This document shows, in pieces, positions 25,620 to 40,139 of a DNA stretch of 64,000 nt. The DNA is from Auanema rhodensis. Its lineage: Eukaryota; Nematoda; Chromadorea; Rhabditida; Rhabditidae. The stretch is from NCBI GenBank assembly GCA_964057225.1, contig OZ059899.1, positions 20,840,501 to 20,904,500 of the forward strand, in the 5' to 3' direction. The notes beneath the pieces were generated by a model. That model did no database searches. It was not told where the DNA came from and saw only the letters and a program-made list of their open reading frames with translations. The first letter of the stretch is position 1. Each line of letters begins with the position of its first letter. Both the position numbers and the translations under genes were made by a program.

Positions 25620-28424
25620 AGTGTGAACTTATATCAGTTGATATCTCGGTGCATTTTTAAGCTAGCGCAAATCTGATAACACAGATCGACGCAGCTTAAA
25701 AATCCGCATCGAATGCACTATACTACATTGAGAAACCCTCAATACAAAAATTAGTCATGATCGTTTGAAAAATGATGCATTAGTGTATGTTGAGTTTCCA
25801 TGTACACTCAACATTGCTTCCAAAAACATTTTGACCAAAATTTTCCCTAAAAATTTCATAATAATTTCACAAAAAGTAGATGTTTTTAGATTCCTTTTTT
25901 CAAGGCGAAGACGATGGACAATGTTATTCAACGAAAAAATTAATTCTCCAGGGTGAAAATCGAGGATATAAGTGTAAACTTATATCAGTTGATATCTCGG
26001 TGCATTTTTAAGCTAGCGCAAATCTGATAACACAGATCGACGCAGCTTAAAAATCCGCATCGAATGCACTATACTACATTGAAAAACGCTTAATACAAAA
26101 ATTAGTTATGATCGTTTGAAAAATGATGCATTAGTGTATGTTGAGTTTCCATGTACACTCAACATTGCTTCCAAAAACATTTTGACAAAAATTTTCCCTG
26201 AAAATTTCAAAATAATTTCACGAAAAGTAGTTGTTTTTAGATTTCTTTTTTCAAGGCAAAGACGATGGACAATGTTATTCAACGAAAAAATCAATTTTTC
26301 AGGGTGAAAATCGAGGATATAAGTGTGAACTTATATCAGTTGATATCTCGGTTCATTTTTAAGCTAGTGCAAATCTGATAACACAGATCGACGCAGCTTA
26401 AAAATCCGCATCGAGTGCATTATACTACATTGAGAAACGTTCAATACAAAAATTAGTTATGATCGTTTGAAAAATGATGCATTAGTGTATGTTGAGTTTC
26501 CATGTACACTCAACATTGCTTCCAAAAACATTTTGACAAAAAGTTTCAATGAAAATTTCAAAATAATTTCACAAAAAGTAGATGTTTTTAGATTCCTTTT
26601 TTCAAGGCAAAGACGATGGACAATGTTATTCAACGAAAAAATCAATTTTTCAGGGTGAAAATCGAGGATATAAGTGTGAACTTATATCAGTTGATATCTC
26701 GGTGCTTTTTTAAGCTAGCGCAAATCTGATAACACAGATCGACGCAGCTTAAAAATCCGCATCGAATGCACTATACTACATTGAGAAACCCTCAATACAA
26801 AAATTAGTTATGATCGTTTAAAAAATGATGTATTAGTGTATGTTGAGTTTCCATGTACACTCAACATTGCTTCCAAAAACATTTTGACAAAAATTTTCCC
26901 TAAAAATTTCAAAATAATTTCACAAAAAGTAGTTGTTTTTAGATTTCTTTTTTCAAGGCAAAGACGATGGACAATGTTATTCAACGAAAAAATCAATTTT
27001 TCAGGGTGAAAATCGAGGATATAAGTGTGAACTTATATCAGTTGATATCTCGGTGCATTTTTAAGCTAGCGCAAATCTGATAACACAGATCGACGCAGCT
27101 TAAAAATCCGCATCGAATGCACTATACTACATTGAGAAACCCTCAATACAAAAATTAGTCATGATCGTTTGAAAAATGATGCATTAGTGTATGTTGAGTT
27201 TCCATGTACACTCAACATTGCTTCCAAAAACATTTTGACCAAAATTTTCCCTGAAAATTTCATAATAATTTCACAAAAAGTAGATGTTTTTAGATTCCTT
27301 TTTTCAAGGCGAAGACGATGGACAATGTTATTCAACGAAAAAATTAATTCTCCAGGGTGAAAATCGAGGATATAAGTGTAAACTTATATCAGTTGATATC
27401 TCGGTGCATTTTTAAGCTAGCGCAAATCTGATAACACAGATCGACGCAGCTTAAAAATCCGCATCGAATGCACTATACTACATTGAAAAACGCTTAATAC
27501 AAAAATTAGTTATGATCGTTTGAAAAATGATGCATTAGTGTATGTTGAGTTTCCATGTACACTCAACATTGCTTCCAAAAACATTTTGACAAAAATTTTC
27601 CCTGAAAATTTCAAAATAATTTCACGAAAAGTAGTTGTTTTTAGATTTCTTTTTTCAAGGCAAAGACGATGGACAATGTTATTCAACGAAAAAATCAATT
27701 TTTCAGGGTGAAAATCGAGGATATAAGTGTGAACTTATATCAGTTGATATCTCGGTGCATTTTTAAGCTAGCGCAAATCTGATAACACAGATCGACGCAG
27801 CTTAAAAATCCGCATCGAGTGCATTATACTACATTGAGAAACGTTCAATACAAAAATTAGTTATGATCGTTTGAAAAATGATGCATTAGTGTATGTTGAG
27901 TTTCCATGTACACTCAACATTGCTTCCAAAAACATTTTGACAAAAAGTTTCAATGAAAATTTCAAAATAATTTCACAAAAAGTAGATGTTTTTAGATTCC
28001 TTTTTTCAAGGCAAAGACGATGGACAATGTTATTCAACGAAAAAATCAATTTTTCAGGGTGAAAATCGAGGATATAAGTGTGAACTTATATCAGTTGATA
28101 TCTCGGTGCTTTTTTAAGCTAGCGCAAATCTGATAACACAGATCGACGCAGCTTAAAAATCCGCATCGAATGCACTATACTACATTGAGAAACCCTCAAT
28201 ACAAAAATTAGTTATGATCGTTTAAAAAATGATGTATTAGTGTATGTTGAGTTTCCATGTACACTCAACATTGCTTCCAAAAACATTTTGACAAAAATTT
28301 TCCCTAAAAATTTCAAAATAATTTCACAAAAAGTAGATGTTTTTAGATTCCTTTTTTCAAGGCGAAGACGATGGACAATGTTATTCAACAAAAAAATTAA
28401 TTCTTCAGGGTGAAAATCGAAGAT
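25620..28424 (+). repeat. Tetramer HOR (1,404 bp), two tandem copies
   Basis: About 25,620-27,020 is repeated at about 27,024-28,424. Landmarks in order are gtcatgatcg with tttgaccaaaatt and cataataattt, gtgtaaacttatatc with cacgaaaagtagttg, aaaaagtttcaatg, and the gtttaaaaaatg monomer. Copies differ by a few bases, such as ccctaaaaatttcat against ccctgaaaatttcat. Confidence 0.82.
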
Positions 28425-31400
28425 ATAAGTGTGAACTTATATCAGTTGATATCTCGGTGCTTTTTTAAGCTAGCGCAAATCTGATAACACAGATCGACGC
28501 AACTTAAAAATCCGCATCGAATGCACTATACTACATTGAGAAACGCTTAATACAAAAATTAGTTATGATCGTTTAAAAAATATTGTATTAGTGTATGTTG
28601 AGTTTCCATGTACACTCAACATTGCTTCCAAAAACATTTTGACAAAAATTTTCCCTAAAAATTTCGAAATAATTTCATAAAAAGTAGATGTTTTTAGATT
28701 CCTTTTTTCAAGGCAAAGACGATGGACAATGTTATTCAACAAAAAAATTAATTCTTCAGGGTGAAAATCGAAGATATAAGTGTGAACTTATATCAGTTGA
28801 TATCTCGGTGCTTTTTTAAGCTAGCGCAAATCTGATAACACAGATCGACGCAGCTTAAAAATCCGCATCGAATGCACTATACTACATTGAGAAACGCTTA
28901 ATACAAAAATTAGTTATGATCGTTTGAAAAATGATGCCTTAGTGTATGTTGAGTTTCCATGTACACTCAACATTGCTTCCAAAAACATTTTGACAAAAAT
29001 TTTTTCGAAAAATTTCAAAATAATTTAGCAAAAAGTAGATGTTTTTAGATTTCTTTTTTCAAGGCAAAGACGATGGACAATGTTATTCAACGAAAAAATT
29101 AATTCTTCAGCGTGAAAATCGAGGATATAAGTGTGAACTTATATCAGTTGATATCTCGGTGCATTTTTAAGCTAGCGCAAATCTGATAACACAGATCGAC
29201 GCAGCTTAAAAATCCGCATCGAATGCACTATATTACATTGAGAAACGCTTGATACAATAATTAGTTATGATCGTTTGAAAAATGATGCATTAGTGTATGT
29301 TGAGTTTCCATGTACACTCAACATTGCTTCCAAAAACATTTTGACAAAAATTTTTTCGAAAAATTTCAAAATAATTTAGCAAAAAGTAGATGTTTTTAGA
29401 TTCCTTTTTTCAAGGCAAAGACGATGGACAATGTTATTCAACGAAAAAATTAATTCTTCAGGGTGAAAATCGAGGATATAAGTGTGAACTTATATCAGTT
29501 GATATCTCGGTGCTTTTTTAAGCTAGCGCAAATCTGATAACACAGATCGACGCAGCTTAAAAATCCGCATCGAATGCACTATACTACACTGAGAAACCCT
29601 CAATACAAAAATTAGTTATGATCGTTTAAAAAATGATGTATTAGTGTATGTTGAGTTTCCATGTACACTCAACATTGCTTCCAAAAACATTTTGACAAAA
29701 ATTTTCCCTAAAAATTTCAAAATAATTTCACAAAAAGTAGATGTTTTTAGATTCCTTTTTTCAAGGCGAAGACGATGGACAATGTTATTCAACAAAAAAA
29801 TTAATTCTTCAGGGTGAAAATCGAAGATATAAGTGTGAACTTATATCAGTTGATATCTCGGTGCTTTTTTAAGCTAGCGCAAATCTGATAACACAGATCG
29901 ACGCAGCTTAAAAATCCGCATCGAATGCACTATACTACATTGAGAAACCCTCAATACAAAAATTAGTTATGATCGTTTAAAAAATATTGTATTAGTGTAT
30001 GTTGAGTTTCCATGTACACTCAACATTGCTTCCAAAAACATTTTGACAAAAATTTTCCCTAAAAATTTCGAAATAATTTCATAAAAAGTAGATGTTTTTA
30101 GATTCCTTTTTTCAAGGCGAAGACGATGGACAATGTTATTCAACTAAAAAATTAATTCTTCAGGGTGAAAATCGAGGATATAAGTGTGAACTTATATCAG
30201 TTGATATCTCGGTGCTTTTTTAAGCTAGCGCAAATCTGATAACACAGATCGACGCAGCTTAAAAATCCGCATCGAATGCACTATACTACATTGAGAAACG
30301 CTTAATACAAAAATTAGTTATGATCGTTTGAAAAATGATGCCTTAGTGTATGTTGAGTTTCCATGTACACTCAACATTGCTTCCAAAAACATTTTGACAA
30401 AAATTTTTTCGAAAAATTTCAAAATAATTTAGCAAAAAGTAGATGTTTTTAGATTTCTTTTTTCAAGGCAAAGACGATGGACAATGTTATTCAACGAAAA
30501 AATTAATTCTTCAGCGTGAAAATCGAGGATATAAGTGTGAACTTATATCAGTTGATATCTCGGTGCATTTTTAAGCTAGCGCAAATCTGATAACACAGAT
30601 CGACGCAGCTTAAAAATCCGCATCGAATGCACTATATTACATTGAGAAACGCTTGATACAATAATTAGTTATGATCGTTTGAAAAATGATGCATTAGTGT
30701 ATGTTGAGTTTCCATGTACACTCAACATTGCTTCCAAAAACATTTTGACAAAAATTTTTTCGAAAAATTTCAAAATAATTTAGCAAAAAGTAGATGTTTT
30801 TAGATTCCTTTTTTCAAGGCAAAGACGATGGACAATGTTATTCAACGAAAAAATTAATTCTTCAGGGTGAAAATCGAGGATATAAGTGTGAACTTATATC
30901 AGTTGATATCTCGGTGCTTTTTTAAGCTAGCGCAAATCTGATAACACAGATCGACGCAGCTTAAAAATCCGCATCGAATGCACTATACTACATTGAGAAA
31001 CCCTCAATACAAAAATTAGTTATGATCGTTTAAAAAATGATGTATTAGTGTATGTTGAGTTTCCATGTACACTCAACATTGCTTCCAAAAACATTTTGAC
31101 AAAAATTTTCCCTAAAAATTTCAAAATAATTTCACAAAAAGTAGATGTTTTTAGATTCCTTTTTTCAAGGCGAAGACGATGGACAATGTTATTCAACAAA
31201 AAAATTAATTCTTCAGGGTGAAAATCGAAGATATAAGTGTGAACTTATATCAGTTGATATCTCGGTGCTTTTTTAAGCTAGCGCAAATCTGATAACACAG
31301 ATCGACGCAGCTTAAAAATCCGCATCGAATGCACTATACTACATTGAGAAACCCTCAATACAAAAATTAGTTATGATCGTTTAAAAAATATTGTATTAGT

Positions 31401-32290
31401 GTATGTTGAGTTTCCATGTACACTCAACATTGCTTCCAAAAACATTTTGACAAAAATTTTCCCTAAAAATTTCGAAATAATTTCATAAAAAGTAGATGTT
31501 TTTAGATTCCTTTTTTCAAGGCGAAGACGATGGACAATGTTATTCAACTAAAAAATTAATTCTTCAGGGTGAAAATCGAGGATATAAGTGTGAACTTATA
31601 TCAGTTGATATCTCGGTGCTTTTTTAAGCTAGCGCAAATCTGATAACACAGATCGACGCAGCTTAAAAATCCGCATCGAATGCACTATACTACATTGAGA
31701 AACGCTTAATACAAAAATTAGTTATGATCGTTTGAAAAATGATGCCTTAGTGTATGTTGAGTTTCCATGTACACTCAACATTGCTTCCAAAAACATTTTG
31801 ACAAAAATTTTTTCGAAAAATTTCAAAATAATTTAGCAAAAAGTAGATGTTTTTAGATTTCTTTTTTCAAGGCAAAGACGATGGACAATGTTATTCAACG
31901 AAAAAATTAATTCTTCAGCGTGAAAATCGAGGATATAAGTGTGAACTTATATCAGTTGATATCTCGGTGCATTTTTAAGCTAGCGCAAATCTGATAACAC
32001 AGATCGACGCAGCTTAAAAATCCGCATCGAATGCACTATATTACATTGAGAAACGCTTGATACAATAATTAGTTATGATCGTTTGAAAAATGATGCATTA
32101 GTGTATGTTGAGTTTCCATGTACACTCAACATTGCTTCCAAAAACATTTTGACAAAAATTTTTTCGAAAAATTTCAAAATAATTTAGCAAAAAGTAGATG
32201 TTTTTAGATTCCTTTTTTCAAGGCAAAGACGATGGACAATGTTATTCAACGAAAAAATTAATTCTTCAGGGTGAAAATCGAGGATATAAG
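28219..32290 (+). repeat. B-B-C-C tetramer HOR (1,404 bp), three tandem copies
   Basis: Copies begin near 28,219, 29,623 and 31,027. Each has two subfamily B monomers (gtttaaaaaatgatgtatta, then gtttaaaaaatattgtatta with cataaaaag) followed by two subfamily C monomers (gatgccttag with gatttctttttt, then cttgatacaataatt). Copies 2 and 3 share caactaaaaaatt where copy 1 has caacaaaaaaatt, so they are the younger pair. The third copy ends near 32,290 (gtgtaaac). The unit bridges sectors B and C. Confidence 0.85.
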
Positions 32291-34370
32291 TGTAAACTTA
32301 TATCAGTTGATATCTCGGTGCATTTTTAAGCTAACTCAAATCTGATAACACAGATCGACGCAGCTTAAAAATCCGCATCAAATGCACTATACTACATTGA
32401 GAAATGCTTGATACAATAATTAGTTATGATCGTTTGAAAAATGATGCATTAGTGTATGTTGAGTTTCCATGTACACTCAACATTGCTTCCAAAAACATTT
32501 TGACAAAAATTTTTTCGAAAAATTTCAAAATAATTTAGCAAAAAGTAGATGTTTTTAGATTCCTTTTTTCAAGGCAAAGACGATGGACAATGTTATTCAA
32601 CGAAAAAATTAATTCTTCAGCGTGAGAATCGAGGATATAAGTGTGAACTTATATCAGTTGATATCTCGGTGCATTTTTAAGCTAGCGCAAATCTGATAAC
32701 ACAGATCGACGCAGCTTAAAAATCCGCATCGAATGCACTATATTGAATTGAGAAACGCTTGATACAATAATTAGTTATGATCGTTTGAAAAATGATGCAT
32801 TAGTGTATGTTGAGTTTCCATGTACACTCAACATTGCTTCCAAAAACATTTTGACAAAAATTTTTTCGAAAAATTTCAAAATAATTTAGCAAAAAGTAGA
32901 TGTTTTTAGATTCCTTTTTTCAAGGTAAAGACGATGGACAATGTTATTCAACGAAAAAATTAATTCTTCAGGGTGAAAATCGAGGATATAAGTGTGAACT
33001 TATATCAGTTGATATCTCGGTGCATTTTTAAGCTAGCGCAAATCTGATAACACAGATCGACGCAGCTTAAAAATCAGCATTGAATGCACTATATTACATT
33101 GAGAAACGCTTGATACAATAATTAGTTATGATCGTTTGAAAAATGATGCATTAGTGTATGTTGAGTTTCCATGTACACTCAACATTGCTTCCAAAAACAT
33201 TTTGACAAAAATTTTTTCGAAAAATTTCAAAATAATTTAGCAAAAAGTAGATGTTTTTAGATTCCTTTTTTCAAGGCAAAGACGATGGACAATGTTATTC
33301 AACGAAAAAATCAATTCTTCAGGGTGAAAATCGAGGATATAAGTGTGAACTTATATCAGTTGATATCTCGGTGCATTTTTAAGCTAACTCAAATCTGATA
33401 ACACAGATCGACGCAGCTTAAAAATCCGCATCAAATGCACTATACTACATTGAGAAACGCTTAATACAAAAATTAGTTATGATCGTTTGAAAAATGATGC
33501 ATTAGTGTATGTTGAGTTTCCATGTACACTCAACATTGCTTCCAAAAACATTTTGACAAAAATTTTTTCGAAAAATTTCAAAATAATTTAGCAAAAAGTA
33601 GATGTTTTTAGATTCCTTTTTTCAAGGTAAAGACGATGGACAATGTTATTCAACGAAAAAATTAATTCTTCAGGGTGAAAATCGAGGATATAAGTGTGAA
33701 CTTATATCAGTTGATATCTCGGTGCATTTTTAAGCTAGCGCAAATCTGATAACACAGATCGACGCAGCTTAAAAATCCGCATCGAATGCACTATATTAAA
33801 TTGAGAAACGCTTGATACAATAATTAGTTATGATCGTTTGAAAAATGATGCATTAGTGTATGTTGAGTTTCCATGTACACTCAACATTGCTTCCAAAAAC
33901 ATTTTGACAAAAATTTTTTCGAAAAATTTCAAAATAATTTAGCAAAAAGTAGATGTTTTTAGATTCCTTTTTTCAAGGCAAAGACGATGGACAATGTTAA
34001 TCAACGAAAAAATTAATTCTTCAGGGTGAAAATCGAGGATATAAGTGTGAACTTATATCAGTTGATATCTCGGTGCATTTTTAAGCTAACTCAAATCTGA
34101 TAACACAGATCGACGCAGCTTAAAAATCCGCATCGAATGCACTATATTACATTGAGAAACGCTTGATACAATAATTAGTTATGATCGTTTGAAAAATGAT
34201 GCATTAGTGTATGTTGAGTTTCCATGTACACTCAACATTGCTTCCAAAAACATTTTGACAAAAATTTTTTCGAAAAATTTCAAAATAATTTAGCAAAAAG
34301 TAGATGTTTTTAGATTCCTTTTTTCAAGGCAAAGACGATGGACAATGTTATTCAACGAAAAAATTAATTC

Positions 34371-35420
34371 TTCAGCGTGAAAATCGAGGATATAAGTGTG
34401 AACTTATATCAGTTGATATCTCGGTGCATTTTTAAGCTAGCGCAAATCTGATAACACAGATCGACGCAGCTTAAAAATCCGCATCGAATGCACTATACTA
34501 CATTGAGAAACGCTTAATACAAAAATTAGTTATGATCGTTTGAAAAATGATGCATTAGTGTATGTTGAGTTTCCATGTACACTCAATATTGCTTCCAAAA
34601 CATTTTGACAAAAATTTTTTCGAAAAATTTCAAAATAATTTAGCAAAAAGTAGATGTTTTTAGATTCCTTTTTTCAAGGTAAAGACGATGGACAATGTTA
34701 TTCAACGAAAAAATTAATTCTTCAGCGTGAAAATCGAGGATATAAGTGTGAACTTATATCAGTTGATATCTCGGTGCATTTTTAAGCTAGCGCAAATCTG
34801 ATAACACAGATCGACGCAGCTTAAAAATCCGCATCGAATGCACTATACTACATTGAGAAACGCTTAATACAAAAATTAGTTATGATCGTTTGAAAAATGA
34901 TGCATTAGTGTATGTTGAGTTTCCATGTACACTCAATATTGCTTCCAAAACATTTTGACAAAAATTTTTTCGAAAAATTTCAAAATAATTTAGCAAAAAG
35001 TAGATGTTTTTAGATTCCTTTTTTCAAGGTAAAGACGATGGACAATGTTATTCAACGAAAAAATTAATTCTTCAGCGTGAAAATCGAGGATATAAGTGTG
35101 AACTTATATCAGTTGATATCTCGGTGCATTTTTAAGCTAGCGCAAATCTGATAACACAGATCGACGCAGCTTAAAAATCCGCATCGAATGCACTATACTA
35201 CATTGAGAAACGCTTAATACAAAAATTAGTTATGATCGTTTGAAAAATGATGCATTAGTGTATGTTGAGTTTCCATGTACACTCAATATTGCTTCCAAAA
35301 CATTTTGACAAAAATTTTTTCGAAAAATTTCAAAATAATTTAGCAAAAAGTAGATGTTTTTAGATTCCTTTTTTCAAGGTAAAGACGATGGACAATGTTA
35401 TTCAACGAAAAAATTAATTC
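34371..35420 (+). repeat. Three identical 350-bp monomers in tandem
   Basis: Copies at 34,371-34,720, 34,721-35,070 and 35,071-35,420 read identically by eye. Each has the private change actcaatattgc, the one-base loss cttccaaaacatt, and caaggtaaag. Identity across three adjacent copies, amid neighbours that differ at several sites, marks the most recent local amplification I can see on the + arm. Confidence 0.85.
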
Positions 35421-38400
35421 TTCAGCGTGAAAATCGAGGATATAAGTGTGAACTTATATCAGTTGATATCTCGGTGCATTTTTAAGCTAGCGCAAATCTG
35501 ATAACACAGATCGACGCAGCTTAAAAATCCGCATCGAATGCACTATATTACATTGAGAAACGCTTGATACAATAATTAGTTATGATCGTTTGAAAAATGA
35601 TGCATTAGTGTATGTTGAGTTTCCATGTACACTCAACATTGCTTCCAAAAACATTTTGACAAAAATTTTTTCGAAAAATTTCAAAATAATTTAGCAAAAA
35701 GTAGATGTTTTTAGATTCCTTTTTTCAAGGCAAAGACGATGGACAATGTTAATCAACGAAAAAATTAATTCTTCAGGGTGAAAATCGAGGATATAAGTGT
35801 GAACTTATATCAGTTGATATCTCGGTGCATTTTTAAGCTAGCGCAAATCTGATAACACAGATCGACGCAACTTAAAAATCCGCATCGAATGCACTATATT
35901 ACATTGAGAAATGCTTGATACAATAATTAGTTATGATCGTTTGAAAAATGATGCATTAGTGTATGTTGAGTTTCCATGTACACTCAACATTGCTTCCAAA
36001 AACATTTTGACAAAAATTTTTTCGAAAAATTTCAGAATAATTTAGCAAAAAGTAGATGTTTTTAGATTCCTTTTTTCAAGGTAAAGACGATGGACAATGT
36101 TATTCAACGAAAAAATTAATTTTTCTGCGTGAAAATCGAGGATATAAGTGTGAACTTATATCAGTTGATATCTCGGTGCATTTTTAAGCTAGCGCAAATC
36201 TGATAACACAGATCGACGCAGCTTAAAAATCCGCATCGAATGCACTATATTACATTGAGAAACGCTTGATACAATAATTAGTTATGATCGTTTGAAAAAT
36301 GATGCATTAGTGTATGTTGAGTTTCCATGTACACTCAACATTGCTTCCAAAAACATTTTGACAAAAATTTTTTCGAAAAATTTCAAAATAATTTAGCAAA
36401 AAGTAGATGTTTTTAGATTCCTTTTTTTAAGGCAAAGACGATGGACAATGTTATTCAACGAAAAAATTAATTCTTCAGCGTGAAAATCGAGGATATAAGT
36501 GTGAACTTATATCAGTTGATATCTCGGTGCATTTTTAAGCTAGCGCAAATCTGATAACACAGATCGACGCAGCTTAAAAATCCGCATCGAATGCACTATA
36601 TTACATTGAGAAACGCTTGATACAATAATTAGTTATGATCGTTTGAAAAATGATGCATTAGTGTATGTTGAGTTTCCATGTACACTCAACATTGCTTCCA
36701 AAAACATTTTGACAAAAATTTTTTCGAAAAATTTCAAAATAATTTAGCAAAAAGTAGATGTTTTTAGATTCCTTTTTTCAAGGCAAAGACGATGGACAAT
36801 GTTATTCAACGAAAAAATTAATTCTTCAGCGTGAAAATCGAGGGTATAAGTGTGAACTTATATCAGTTGATATCTCGGTGCATTTTTAAGCTAGCGCAAA
36901 TCTGATAACACAGATCGACGCAGCTTAAAAATCCGCATCGAATGCACTATATTACATTGAGAAACGCTTGATACAATAATTAGTTATGATCGTTTGAAAA
37001 ATGATGCATTAGTGTATGTTGAGTTTCCATGTACACTCAACATTGCTTCCAAAACATTTTGACAAAAATTTTTTCGAAAAATTTCAAAATAATTTAGCAA
37101 AAAGTAGATGTTTTTAGATTCCTTTTTTCAAGGTAAAGACGATGGACAATGTTATTCAACGAAAAAATCAATTTTTCAGGGTGAAAATCGAGGATATAAG
37201 TGTGAACTTATATCAGTTGATATCTCGGTGCATTTTTAAGCTAGCGCAAATCTGATAACACAGATCGACGCAACTTAAAAATCCGCATCGAATGCACTAT
37301 ATTACATTGAGAAATGCTTGATACAATAAATAGTTATGATCGTTTGAAAAATGATGCATTAGTGTATGTTGAGTTTCCATGTACACTCAACATTTCTTCC
37401 AAAAACATTTTGACAAAAATTTTTTCGAAAAATTTCAAAATAATTTAGCAAAAAGTAGATGTTTTTAGATTCCTTTTTTCAAGGCAAAGACGATGGACAA
37501 TGTTATTCAACGAAAAAATTAATTCTTCAGCGTGAAAATCGAGGATATAAGTGTGAACTTATATCAGTTGATATCTCGGTGCATTTTTAAGCTAACTCAA
37601 ATCTGATAACACAGATCGACGCAGCTTAAAAATCCGCATCGAATGCACTATACTACATTGAGAAACGCTTAATACAAAAATTAGTTATGATCGTTTGAAA
37701 AATGATGCATTAGTGTATGTTGAGTTTCCATGTACACTCAACATTGCTTCCAAAAACATTTTGACAAAAATTTTTTCGAAAAATTTCAAAATAATTAAGC
37801 AAAAAGTAGATGTTTTTAGATTCCTTTTTTCAAGGCAAAGACGATGGACAATGTTATTCAACGAAAAAATTAATTCTTCAGCGTGAAAATCGAGGATATA
37901 AGTGTGAACTTATATCAGTTGATATCTCGGTGCATTTTTAAGCTAGCGCAAATCTGATAACACAGATCGACGCAGCTTAAAAATCCGCATTGAATGCACT
38001 ATATTACATTGAGAAACGCTTGATACAATAATTAGTTATGATCGTTTGAAAAATGATGCATTAGTGTATGTTGAGTTTCCATGTACACTCAACATTGCTT
38101 CCAAAAACATTTTGACAAAAATTTTTTCGAAAAATTTCAAAATAATTTAGCAAAAAGTAGATGTTTTTAGATTCCTTTTTTCAAAGTAAAGACGATGGAC
38201 AATGTTATTCAACGAAAAAATTAATTCTTCAGCGTGAAAATCGAGGATATAAGTGTGAACTTATATCAGTTGATATCTCGGTGCATTTTTAAGCTAGCGC
38301 AAATCTGATAACACAGATCGACGCAGCTTAAAAATCCGCATCGAATGCACTATATTACATTGAGAAACGCTTGATACAATAATTAGTTATGATCGTTTGA

Positions 38401-40139
38401 AAAATGATGCATTAGTGTATGTTGAGTTTCCATGTACACTCAACATTGCTTCCAAAAACATTTTGACAAAAATTTTTTCGAAAAATTTCAAAATAATTTA
38501 GCAAAAAGTAGATGTTTTTAGATTCCTTTTTTCAAGGCAAAGACGATGGACAATGTTATTCAACGAAAAAATTAATTCTTCAGCGTGAAAATCGAGGATA
38601 TAAGTGTGAACTTATATCAGTTGATATCTCGGTGCATTTTTAAGCTAGCGCAAATCTGATAACACAGATCGACGCAGCTTAAAAATTTGCATCGAATGCA
38701 CTATATTACATTGAGAAACGCTTGATACAATAATTAGTTATGATCGTTTGAAAAATGATGCATTAGTGTATGTTGAGTTTCCATGTACACTCAACATTGC
38801 TTCCAAAAACATTTTGACAAAAATTTTTTCGAAAAATTTCAAAATAATTTAGCAAAAAGTAGATGTTTTTAGATTCCTTTTTTCAAGGCAAAGACGATGG
38901 AGAATGTTAATCAACGAAAAAATTAATTCTTCAGCGTGAAAATCGAGGATATAAGTGTGAACTTATATCAGTTGATATCTCGGTGCATTTTTAAGCTAGC
39001 GCAAATCTGATAACACAGATCGACGCAGCTTAAAAATCCGCATCGAATGCACTATATTACATTGAGAAACGCTTGATACAATAATTAGTTATGATCGTTT
39101 GAAAAATGATGCATTAGTGTATGTTGAGTTTCCATGTACACTCAACATTGCTTCCAAAAACATTTTGACAAAAATTTTTTCGAAAAATTTCAAAATAATT
39201 TAGCAAAAAGTAGATGTTTTTAGATTCCTTTTTTCAAGGTAAAGACGATGGACAATGTTATTCAACGAAAAAATTAATTCTTCAGCGTGAAAATCGAGGA
39301 TATAAGTGTGAACTTATATCAGTTGATATCTCGGTGCATTTTTAAGCTAGCGCAAATCTGATAACACAGATCGACGCAGCTTAAAAATCCGCATCGAATG
39401 CACTATATTACATTGAGAAACGCTTGATACAATAATTAGTTATGATCGTTTGAAAAATGATGCATTAGTGTATGTTGAGTTTCCATGTACACTCAACATT
39501 GCTTCCAAAAACATTTTGACAAAAATTTTTTCGAAAAATTTCAAAATAATTTAGCAAAAAGTAGATGTTTTTAGATTCCTTTTTTCAAGGCAAAGACGAT
39601 GGACAATGTTAATCAACGAAAAAATTAATTCTTCAGGGTGAAAATCGAGGATATAAGTGTGAACTTATATCAGTTGATATCTCGGTGCATTTTTAAGCTA
39701 GCGCAAATCTGATAACACAGATCGACGCAACTTAAAAATCCGCATCGAATGCACTATATTACTTTGAGAAATGCTTGATACAATAATTAGTTATGATCGT
39801 TTGAAAAATGATGCATTAGTGTATGTTGAGTTTCCATGTACACTCAACATTGCTTCCAAAAACATTTTGACAAAAATTTTTTCGAAAAATTTCAAAATAA
39901 TTTAGCAAAAAGTAGATGTTTTTAGATTCCTTTTTTCAAGGCAAAGACGATGGACAATGTTATTCAACGAAAAAATTAATTCTTCAGCGTGAAAATCGAG
40001 GATATAAGTGTGAACTTATATCAGTTGATATCTCGGTGCATTTTTAAGCTAGCGCAAATCTGATAACACAGATCGACGCAGCTTAAAAATCCGCATCAAA
40101 TGCACTATACTACATTGAGAAACGCTTAATACAAAAATT

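Larger units (their letters stand above)
19176..28920 (+). repeat. Array sector B, subfamily B monomers, + orientation
   Basis: About 28 copies marked by caatttttcaggg or cttcaggg, ccctaaaaattt or ccctgaaaattt, cacaaaaagtag, tatactacattg and aaaccctcaatac. Many copies have gtttaaaaaatgatgtatta in place of gtttgaaaaatgatgcatta. The sector is more heterogeneous than A and includes frequent gtagttg and gtttccctg variants. Trimers, a dimer and tetramers are arranged in tandem within it. Confidence 0.88.

Noticed and set aside
1145-28049. 62- and 89-codon - strand reading frames
   Set aside because: They are antisense shadows of the same satellite segment, present only where chance variants remove a stop. 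No start context or gene neighbourhood supports them.
195-28062. Repeated 63-codon + strand reading frames, one per monomer
   Set aside because: They follow the 351-bp period exactly and overlap open frames on the other strand. They are broken by the 24-bp and 1-bp indels, and nearly all subfamily C copies carry an in-frame stop (tag in aatttagc). Amino-acid-changing differences are common, as in non-coding repeats. One stray intact copy at 37,695 exists only because tag became aag.
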